35,220 nucleotides of DNA from Sva-07 sp964592115 (GTDB lineage: Bacteria > Actinomycetota > Acidimicrobiia > Acidimicrobiales > Ilumatobacteraceae): positions 1 through 35,220 of the forward strand of contig CAZQCP010000020.1 in NCBI GenBank assembly GCA_964592115.1. The letters run 5' to 3'. Below are positions 30,139 to 35,220 of the stretch, one piece after another; within the stretch, counting starts at the first letter, position 1; each line of letters opens with the position of its first letter. The notes below the pieces were generated by a model, which was not told the origin of the DNA, searched no databases, and saw only the letters and a program-made list of their open reading frames with translations. The translations under genes and the position numbers were made by a program.

Positions 30139-30408
30139 ATGACGATGTACGGCGCCAACCCCGAACAGCTCGCCAACCTCGGCACCACACTGAGCCGGCA
30201 GATCGATTCGATCACGCACATGATCTCGACGGTCGATGGCGTGATCAACGGCACCATGTGGCAGGGCCCCGCCCGCGAGCGGTTCGTCGAAGAGTGGAAC
30301 GGCAGCTTCAAGCAGGCGCTCGGCAAGCTCAATGAGGCGTTCGGTCTCGCCGGGCGCGACTGCGTGGCCCGTTCCGACGAGCTGCGCCGGATCATGGGCG
30401 TTGCCTGA
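30139..30408 (+). CDS. WXG100 (ESAT-6-like) protein
   Basis: An 89-residue helical-hairpin protein with the WXG turn at residues 41-43 (TMWQGPARERFVEEW) and about 40-residue helices on each side, the size of an EsxA/EsxB monomer. WXG100 proteins are substrates of type VII (ESX) secretion. No EccC-type ATPase, partner WXG100 gene or LXG toxin is in the window. The C-terminus lacks a clear YxxxD/E export signal. GGAG lies 6 nt before ATG 30139; a second ATG two codons later is possible. Confidence 0.88.
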   Translation: MTMYGANPEQLANLGTTLSRQIDSITHMISTVDGVINGTMWQGPARERFVEEWNGSFKQALGKLNEAFGLAGRDCVARSDELRRIMGVA

Positions 30409-30472
30409 CGGCCACCACGTGCCCCTCGGATCGCTCGATCAGCGCTACAAGGTGAGTGCTGGCAATGCCTTG

Positions 30473-30478
30473 TACGAT
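30473..30478 (+). promoter_or_regulatory. -10 box before AbrB/PIN pair
   Basis: TACGAT, 6 nt before ATG 30485, in the 76-nt gap after the WXG100 gene. Suggests a separate leaderless transcript. Confidence 0.5.
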
Positions 30479-30484
30479 GCCGAG

Positions 30485-30727
30485 ATGTCGACCACCGGAG
30501 AACTGAAGGTGTCGTCCCGAGGCCAGATGAGCCTGCCGGCGACCGCTCGCCATCGCTGGGGCCTCGACGGGGGCGGCGAGGTGGGGTATCTCGACATCGG
30601 CGACGCGATGATCATCGTGCCCGGCGGCATCGAGCGACTTCGGCGGGCGCTGTTCGACGAGGTCTCGGATTCCGACTGGCACGAAGCGCGGGCGGGCTTC
30701 GGGGACCCGGACCTTGCGAACCAGTGA
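30485..30727 (+). CDS. AbrB/MazE-type antitoxin or regulator
   Basis: An 80-residue protein with a SpoVT/AbrB swapped-hairpin DNA-binding domain (about 5-50: GELKVSSRGQMSLPATARHR, then WGLDGGGEVGYLDIGDAMII) and a charged C-terminal helix (DEVSDSDWHEARAGFG) suited to contacting a toxin. The downstream PIN-like gene overlaps or abuts it, the usual order of a VapBC-type pair. Such antitoxins normally repress their own promoter; TACGAT at 30473 would be that promoter. Confidence 0.82.
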   Translation: MSTTGELKVSSRGQMSLPATARHRWGLDGGGEVGYLDIGDAMIIVPGGIERLRRALFDEVSDSDWHEARAGFGDPDLANQ

Positions 30728-31178
30728 GCCAGTGAGCCAGTCGGTGATCCAACTCGTCGACGATCAACTCCTGAGCGCGGTCCTGCGTGGCCGCTGGGTT
30801 CCGGCGCGTCGGGCCGGCGTCTTCACCACCGGCTACTGGTACGTCCGGTTGTGCCAGGCCGTGATCGGCGGTCCCGCGAGCAGGGGCGTGCTGTCAGGAC
30901 CTTTCGCCGCGCTGCCCGAGCCGGTGCGCCAACGAGCGATCGCCCGCTTGCTCGAACTCCCGCAGTCGATCGGGCTGCTCAGCCTGCGTGAGCTCGGTCC
31001 GGAGATCGGACGGCTCCGTCAGCGTCACGACCTGAACATCCTCGGCATGGAAGCACTCGCCGCGGCGAGCGTGCTCGGCGCCGAGGTCGTCCTCTCAGCC
31101 TCGTCGCCGCGGCTGGAAGATGCGCTCCGAACGGAAGGCCTCGACGTGACGGTGGCCGGCACTGCCTGGCGCCGGTGA
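30714..31178 (+). CDS. PIN-like protein, probable VapC-type toxin
   Basis: A 154-residue protein (or 148 from GTG 30732). It starts with an acidic strand end (IQLVDDQLLSAVL), has a central conserved-looking acidic helix (LRELGPEIGRLRQRH), then NILGMEALAAASVLGAEVVL and SPRLEDALRTEGLDV, the order of acidic residues expected of a PIN ribonuclease. It is somewhat divergent, so activity is uncertain. TTG 30714 has a GGGGAC-like ribosome site 8 nt upstream; the CAGTGAGC duplication at 30722-30737 makes the start ambiguous. With the AbrB gene it forms a candidate toxin-antitoxin pair. Confidence 0.65.
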   Translation: MRTSEPVSQSVIQLVDDQLLSAVLRGRWVPARRAGVFTTGYWYVRLCQAVIGGPASRGVLSGPFAALPEPVRQRAIARLLELPQSIGLLSLRELGPEIGRLRQRHDLNILGMEALAAASVLGAEVVLSASSPRLEDALRTEGLDVTVAGTAWRR

Positions 31179-31191
31179 CCCGGTCACGCTC

Positions 31192-31197
31192 TACGCT
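31192..31197 (+). promoter_or_regulatory. -10 box of MTH1187-like/HTH/HAD operon
   Basis: TACGCT, 7 nt before GTG 31205. Its position excludes the in-frame upstream start at 31175. Confidence 0.5.
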
Positions 31198-31204
31198 TCA
31201 CCGA

Positions 31205-31462
31205 GTGGCCCAGCTCGAGTTCCTGATCGAACCGTTCGTCGACGGGCGACCGGGCCCCCACGTGACCGCGGCGATCGCGGCAGCCGAAGCGACCGGTGCC
31301 GCCGTCGAGGTCGGGCCGTTCGGATCGTCGTGCACGATCGACGATGACGACGTCGGCGCGGTCGTCGGCGACATCACGGCGGCGGCGCTCGCCAACGGCG
31401 CTACGCACGTGACGATCAACGTCGCTCGCGACGACGCGCACGATGCGGGGTCAACGCGATGA
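31205..31462 (+). CDS. MTH1187/YkoF-like small protein
   Basis: An 85-residue alpha/beta protein. LEFLIEPFVDGRPGPHVTAA, then EATGAAVEVGPFGSSCTID and DITAAALANGATHVTINVARD, follow the beta-alpha-beta-beta-alpha-beta order and the GPFGS/GPMGT turn of the MTH1187/YkoF thiamine-binding superfamily. The family binds thiamine or its pyrimidine in some cases; here no thiamine gene is adjacent, so the ligand is open. The ATGA overlap with the next gene shows translational coupling. Confidence 0.65.
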   Translation: MAQLEFLIEPFVDGRPGPHVTAAIAAAEATGAAVEVGPFGSSCTIDDDDVGAVVGDITAAALANGATHVTINVARDDAHDAGSTR

Positions 31463-31848
31463 GTGACTCCACGCGGCCCGCGAGTCAAGCGCCCGCCGTC
31501 CACCCGCTCGTCCGGGCGGTCAAGCCGGTCGTCGATGCCGTCGGTGCGACGTTCGTGCCCGCTGACCACATGGAGGCCAGCGACGTCCCGCTCGTGTGGG
31601 ACGGCCGCACGGTGGGGGCGGTCCGGATGCCGCCGCTCCACGGTGCCCTCGACCGGTTGATCGACGCGGTCGAAGCGGAGCTCGGCGGGCGGCTGCCGTT
31701 GCTGTCGCGCGAGGACAAGCAGCGGGCGGTGCGTCTCCTCGACGAGCGAGGCGCGTTCATCTTGCGACGGGCCGTCGAAGATGTCGCCGACGCGATGGGC
31801 GTCAGCCGCATCACGGTCTACAACTATCTCAACGCGATCCACCGGTGA
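31459..31848 (+). CDS. HTH regulator with YheO/DauR-type C-terminal helix-turn-helix
   Basis: A 129-residue protein. The C-terminal part (about 82-129) reads LSREDKQRAVRLLDERGAFI followed by RRAVEDVADAMGVSRITVYNYLN, which is the HTH of YheO/DauR-type regulators. The N-terminal 80 residues (HPLVRAVKPVVDAVGATFVP; LVWDGRTVGAVRMPPLHGAL) are shorter than the PAS-like YheO domain and may be a reduced sensor. It is coupled on both sides: ATGA with the MTH1187-like gene and GTGA with the HAD gene. Ligand and targets are unknown. Confidence 0.72.
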   Translation: MSDSTRPASQAPAVHPLVRAVKPVVDAVGATFVPADHMEASDVPLVWDGRTVGAVRMPPLHGALDRLIDAVEAELGGRLPLLSREDKQRAVRLLDERGAFILRRAVEDVADAMGVSRITVYNYLNAIHR

Positions 31849-32573
31849 CTGCGCCATCTTCCTCTGGTCGCCGGATCGACGGCCTCGATGTCGTCGCGTT
31901 CGACGCCGACGACACGCTGTGGCGCAGCGAGGACTCGTTCGTCCACGCCGAGCATCGCTTCGGTGAACTGCTCGCGCCGTACGTGTCAGATGGCGTGGAT
32001 CTGTCCGGCGCACTGCGTGCCGCCGAGCGCGCCGACCTGCCGATCTCGGGCTACGGCGTCAAGGCGTTCACGCTGTCGATGGCGCGCACCGCACTCCAGC
32101 TGACCGGCGGGCGCATCCCGGCGGCCGTCGTCGGTGAGTTGCTCGACATCGGTTGGGACATGCTCAGCGAGCCGGTGGAGTTGCTGCCGGACGTGCCCGA
32201 GGTGCTCGCCGCGGTCTCGCCGCACGCGCGCACGATCCTGATCACGAAGGGCGATCTCGTACATCAGGACCGCAAGGTGAAGATGTCGGGCATCGCTCAC
32301 CACTTCGCCGACATCGAGATCGTGCTGGAGAAGGACGTCGAGACCTACGCCGGGATCCTCACCCGGCTCGGCGTCGACGCTTCCCGGTTCTGCATGATCG
32401 GCAACTCCGTGCGCAGCGACGTGCTCCCGGTGCTCGAGCTCGGCGGACAGGGGGTGCACGTCCCGTACCGCATCACCTGGGAGATGGAGCGCGCCGACGG
32501 CCACGGTCGCGACATCGTCGAGCTGCGCTCGCTCGCCGACGTGCCGATCTGGCTCGGCCTCGAAACGCTCTGA
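31845..32573 (+). CDS. HAD-superfamily hydrolase
   Basis: A 242-residue HAD phosphatase-type protein: motif I AFDADDTLWRSE (nucleophile D20, general acid D22), a helical cap (about 30-115), motif II TILITKGD, motif III around FADIEIVLEKD and motif IV RFCMIGNSVRSDVLPVLE. It belongs to the YjjG/phosphoglycolate-like group; the substrate is not predictable. GTG 31845 overlaps the HTH stop (GTGA). The stop codon forms part of a hairpin shared with the convergent coaA gene. Confidence 0.9.
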   Translation: MTAPSSSGRRIDGLDVVAFDADDTLWRSEDSFVHAEHRFGELLAPYVSDGVDLSGALRAAERADLPISGYGVKAFTLSMARTALQLTGGRIPAAVVGELLDIGWDMLSEPVELLPDVPEVLAAVSPHARTILITKGDLVHQDRKVKMSGIAHHFADIEIVLEKDVETYAGILTRLGVDASRFCMIGNSVRSDVLPVLELGGQGVHVPYRITWEMERADGHGRDIVELRSLADVPIWLGLETL

Positions 32574-32600
32574 CCCCGGCAGAGCGCCGCCGGGTCAGAG
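32568..32600. terminator. Shared hairpin containing both convergent stop codons
   Basis: CTCTGACCC(C)GGC at the end of the HAD gene pairs with GCCGGGTCAGAG at the end of coaA, a 12-bp stem with one bulged C and an 8-nt loop. Both TGA stops (32571-32573 plus strand, 32597-32595 minus strand) lie in the arms. It can act in both directions. Confidence 0.75.
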
Positions 32601-33557
32601 GCGGCGGAGCTGGACCTGGTCGACGTGGTGGTCGGCCGTCTTGTGCACGATCAGCGAGGCGCGGTCGCGGGTCGGGGCGATGTTCTCGCGCAGGTTGCGA
32701 CCGTTGATCTCGCTCCAGATGCCTTTGGCGACGAGCACCGCATCGTCGTCGGAGAGGTCGGCGTAGAAGCGGAAGTACGACCGTGGGTCCTGGAAAACCG
32801 ACTCGCGCAGCGCCAGGAACCGCCGGACGTACCAGGCTTCGATGTCGGCCTCGTCGGCGTCGATGTAGATCGAGAAGTCGAAGTAGTCGCTCACGAACTC
32901 CTGCGCGTCGACGCTCGTCTGCAAGACGTTCAAGCCCTCGAGGATGACGATGTCCGGGTCGCGTACGACGACCCGCTCGTCGGGGACGATGTCGTACACG
33001 ACGTGGCTGTACACCGGCGCCGTCACGTCGTGGGCGCCGCTCTTGATCTGGCGCAACACGCTGAGGAGCTCGCGTGTGTCGTACGACTCGGGGAAGCCCT
33101 TGCGGTTCATGATCCCGCGCTCTTCGAGCACGCGGTTCGGGTGGAGGAAGCCGTCGGTCGTGATCAGGTCGACCATCGGATGGTGCGGCCAGCGGGCGAG
33201 GAGTGCCTGGAGGATGCGGGCGAACGTGCTCTTGCCGACCGCCACACTGCCGGCGATCCCGATGACGTAGGGCACCTTCGGTGCAACCGTGCCGAGGAAC
33301 GTCGCCGACACCTTGTGCAGCTCCTGCGTGGCGCTGACATAGAGGTTCAGCAGGCGGCTCAGTGGGAGGTAGATGCTCGCCACCTCGTCGAGGTCGATGC
33401 GTTCGTTGATGCCGCGCAGGCCGGCCAGCTCGGGTTCCCGCAACGTGAGGGGCGTCGCCGCCCGCAGTTGCGACCACGCATCACGGTCGAAGGTGAGATA
33501 CCGACTCGGAGCATCGGGGGACGCGACGTCGACGCCCGCGGAGGGGGTGGTGCTCAC
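32595..33557 (-). CDS. coaA: Type I pantothenate kinase
   Basis: A 320-residue kinase that phosphorylates pantothenate, the first and controlling step of CoA synthesis. The CoaA signature is complete: RYLTFDRDAWSQLRA at the N-terminus, LNLYVSATQ, P-loop VIGIAGSVAVGKSTFARIL, DLITTDGFLHPNRVLEERG, MNRKGFPESYDTREL, PVYSHVVYDIVP, DIVILEGLNVLQ and the C-terminal INGRNLRENIAPTRDRASLI. Length matches the family (about 310-320). GTG 33557 is chosen, with TACAGT 6 nt upstream; the reading frame continues far upstream only as an antisense shadow of the methylase gene. Confidence 0.97.
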   Translation of the reverse strand: MSTTPSAGVDVASPDAPSRYLTFDRDAWSQLRAATPLTLREPELAGLRGINERIDLDEVASIYLPLSRLLNLYVSATQELHKVSATFLGTVAPKVPYVIGIAGSVAVGKSTFARILQALLARWPHHPMVDLITTDGFLHPNRVLEERGIMNRKGFPESYDTRELLSVLRQIKSGAHDVTAPVYSHVVYDIVPDERVVVRDPDIVILEGLNVLQTSVDAQEFVSDYFDFSIYIDADEADIEAWYVRRFLALRESVFQDPRSYFRFYADLSDDDAVLVAKGIWSEINGRNLRENIAPTRDRASLIVHKTADHHVDQVQLRRL

Positions 33558-33563
33558 GGCACG

Positions 33564-33569
33564 ACTGTA
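33564..33569 (-). promoter_or_regulatory. -10 box of leaderless coaA promoter
   Basis: Minus-strand TACAGT, 6 nt before GTG 33557. Confidence 0.5.
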
Positions 33570-33644
33570 TGCGGCGAACCCCCACCGCTCCCCAACCTGC
33601 CGGCGCACCAACGCGATGGATCGGTTGCTCGGTTGATCGCTTTT

Positions 33645-33683
33645 GGGGCAGATCCCTTCCGGAATCCGCAACGAATCTGCCCC
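33645..33683. repeat. Short inverted repeat in divergent intergenic region
   Basis: GGGGCAGAT (33645-33653) and ATCTGCCCC (33675-33683) are perfect 9-bp complements around 21 nt. Unlike the other palindromes it lies between divergent genes (coaA and the methylase), so it cannot be a shared terminator. It may be an operator or a member of the same repeat family as the CAAATCTGTCC palindrome at 6277. Confidence 0.6.
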
Positions 33684-33728
33684 GGATCGGGTGCGGGCGG
33701 TCGCGATGGGTGGAGGCATGATGGCGCG

Positions 33729-35220
33729 ATGAGGGAGGAGCGCAAGCGTCTCGGTGCGTGGTACACGCCGCCCGACCTCGTGGAGGCCGTCGTCGCTGGG
33801 GTCATCGACGCGGATTGGCTTGCCGCCCGGCCAGCCGCCACCGTCAGGGTGCTCGACCCGGCGTGCGGCGACGGGCGGTTGCTCGCCGCCGCGGCGCGCC
33901 GGATCACCGACCTCGGGGGCCGGGCGGAGTTGGCCGGGGTCGACGTGGATCCCGCTGCTGTGGTCGCCGCCCGGCAGGCCGTGCCCGAGGCGACCATCAT
34001 CGACGGCGACGCGCTCGATCGGCGGTGGGATGGCCAGCGGTTCGACCTCGTGATCGGCAACCCGCCGTACCTCTCCCAGCTCGCCAGCGCGACGACCCGC
34101 GGCGGATCTGGCAGCCGTGGCGTGGGCACGTATGGCGACACGGCGGCGGAGTTCCTCGCCCTCGGCGCGGACCTCGTCGATCCCCACGGTGGCCGATTGG
34201 CGATGATCTTGCCGCAGTCGATCCTCGCCTCGCGCGACGCGGCGAACGTGCGCCACGACATCGACGGGCGGGCCACGCTCGTGTGGTCCTGGTGGTCCGC
34301 GGTGCCGGTGTTCGAAGCCCAGGTGCTGACGTGCGCGCTCGCCTTCGAGTTCGAAACGCCGACACGGCCGCAATCGCCGACGCGTCCGCGGGCGCGTGGC
34401 AACTGGGCCGGCGTCGTCACCGACCGCCAGCAGATCCCCACCCTTCCGGCGCTGCGCACCGCCGGCACCCTCGGGGACCGGGCGACGCTCAACGCCAACT
34501 TCCGCGACCAGTACTACGGGCTCGTCGGCGCGGTCGTCGGCGACAGCGAGTCGATCGACGGCGAATCGATCAACGGGGAGGGGGACCTGCCCCCGTTGAT
34601 CACGAGTGGTCTGATCGACCCGGGACGTTCCCGCTGGGACGAACGCCCGATCACGTTCAACCGCCAACGCATCACTCGGCCACGTGTGCGCCTCGGCGCA
34701 CTCGACGACACGATGCGCCGGTGGGCGCACCGCCGCCTCGTGCCCAAGGTGCTCGTGGCCAACCAGACGGCGATCATCGAGGCATTGGCGGACCCCGACG
34801 GCACGCTCCTGCCCGGTGTCCCGGTGATCGGCGTCTACCCGACCGGGAGCCACTGGGACGATCGGCCGATGGCAGCCACGCTGTTCGACGCGCCAGCGGA
34901 CGCCCGGCGCGCCGGTGCCGGTGCGGTGTCGATCGATCGGGCGGTGTGGGAGATCGCCGCGGTGCTCACCTCGCCCGTCGCGTCGGCGTGGCTGTGGCAC
35001 GAACGTGCCGGCACCGGGCTGTCGGCGGGCACGGTGCGTGCCTCGCCGGCCGCGCTCGCCGCGCTGCCATGGCCCGCTGGCTCGCTCGACGATGCCGTCG
35101 AGGCGCTGCGGTCCGGCGATGTCCGGGCGTGCGCGCACGGCGTCGATGGCGCGTTCGGCGTCGCCGACGACGCGTTGTTCGACTGGTGGGCCGCACACCT
35201 GGCGCGCATCGAGGCGCGCA
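33729..35220 (+). CDS. N6-adenine DNA methylase (3' end beyond window)
   Basis: 497 codons are visible and the frame is open at the right edge. The start MREERKRLGAWYTPPDLVEA and motif I VRVLDPACGDGRLLAAAARR, the acidic SAM-ribose turn AGVDVDPAAVVAARQ, and the catalytic motif IV NPPY at residues 111-114 place it among gamma-class N6-adenine methyltransferases of the Eco57I/TaqI type. A long C-terminal part (AWLWHERAGTGLSAGTVRAS) looks like a target-recognition region. Whether a nuclease gene or domain follows cannot be seen, so it may be an orphan methylase or part of a restriction or BREX/DISARM-like system. CATGAT 6 nt before ATG 33729 is a possible -10 box. Confidence 0.88.
   Translation, partial: MREERKRLGAWYTPPDLVEAVVAGVIDADWLAARPAATVRVLDPACGDGRLLAAAARRITDLGGRAELAGVDVDPAAVVAARQAVPEATIIDGDALDRRWDGQRFDLVIGNPPYLSQLASATTRGGSGSRGVGTYGDTAAEFLALGADLVDPHGGRLAMILPQSILASRDAANVRHDIDGRATLVWSWWSAVPVFEAQVLTCALAFEFETPTRPQSPTRPRARGNWAGVVTDRQQIPTLPALRTAGTLGDRATLNANFRDQYYGLVGAVVGDSESIDGESINGEGDLPPLITSGLIDPGRSRWDERPITFNRQRITRPRVRLGALDDTMRRWAHRRLVPKVLVANQTAIIEALADPDGTLLPGVPVIGVYPTGSHWDDRPMAATLFDAPADARRAGAGAVSIDRAVWEIAAVLTSPVASAWLWHERAGTGLSAGTVRASPAALAALPWPAGSLDDAVEALRSGDVRACAHGVDGAFGVADDALFDWWAAHLARIEAR

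Noticed and set aside
33558..35198. Long N-terminal extension of coaA on the minus strand
   Set aside because: CoaA is complete from GTG 33557 with a -10 box just upstream; the extension is antisense to the DNA methylase.
1..35220. CRISPR array, IS element, integrase or prophage
   Set aside because: No spaced direct repeats of CRISPR size, transposase or integrase motifs, or phage structural genes were seen on either strand.
1..35220. Selenoprotein genes with in-frame TGA
   Set aside because: All supported genes end at a normal stop with a natural C-terminus. I saw no frame continuing with protein character beyond a TGA, except the homopolymer break in the GNAT gene, which is a frameshift.

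Overview
The window is GC-rich chromosomal DNA from an actinobacterium. The evidence is G/C-biased third codon positions, many GTG starts, mycobacterial-type gene families (an Rv0909-like antitoxin, an Rv3679/Rv3680-like ATPase pair, a MhuD-like haem monooxygenase) and repeated leaderless starts in which a TANNNT -10 box sits 6-9 nt before the start codon. An Acidimicrobiia (Ilumatobacter-like) origin is my best guess, but it is an inference. Most of the window is ordinary core genome. Short degraded accessory patches lie around 10.6-12.3 kb, 14.2-14.4 kb and 25.4 kb.

Layout. 1-2.9 kb (minus): a TelA-type operon of XpaC-like membrane protein, TelA and a solute-binding lipoprotein cut by the window edge. 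3.0-6.3 kb (plus): a small antitoxin-like protein, then overlapping selA-selB. tRNA-Sec, selD and selenoproteins are not in the window. 6.3-6.4 kb: a 124-nt imperfect palindrome. 6.4-10.6 kb: an NfeD-like membrane protein lacking the protease serine, diverging from two Get3/ArsA-like ATPases, then a stand-alone receiver protein, tRNA-Pro(CGG) and its terminator. 10.6-12.3 kb: low coding density, a small unknown gene and a GNAT gene broken by one base. 12.3-14.2 kb: an Lrp/AsnC regulator diverging from a two-PQ-loop (SWEET-like) transporter and an RraA-family protein. 14.4-15.7 kb: a carbohydrate-binding lipoprotein with 11-bp-periodic direct repeats upstream.

15.9-21.3 kb: a compact UvrD-like ATPase, a MazG-like protein, and asd and lysC of the aspartate pathway, separated by an oppositely oriented methyltransferase and a perfect 33-bp palindrome; then a MhuD-like haem monooxygenase. 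21.3-23.6 kb (minus): an ATP-dependent DNA ligase and a class III CoA-transferase. 23.8-25.3 kb: a DEAD-box helicase fused to a C-terminal cold-shock domain. 25.6-28.7 kb: a GH38 alpha-mannosidase next to a DinB-family remnant. 28.8-30.0 kb: an M20 amidohydrolase. 30.1-32.6 kb (plus): an orphan WXG100 protein, an AbrB/PIN pair, and a coupled operon of an MTH1187-like protein, a YheO/DauR-type HTH protein and a HAD hydrolase. 32.6-33.6 kb (minus): pantothenate kinase coaA. 33.7 kb to the edge: an N6-adenine DNA methylase.

Three features deserve most attention: the DEAD-box/cold-shock fusion, the set of long intergenic palindromes at gene ends (two of them containing stop codons of flanking genes), and the uniform leaderless-promoter geometry, which fixes many start sites. 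I found no CRISPR array, IS element, integrase or obvious prophage, and no clear new multi-gene system.
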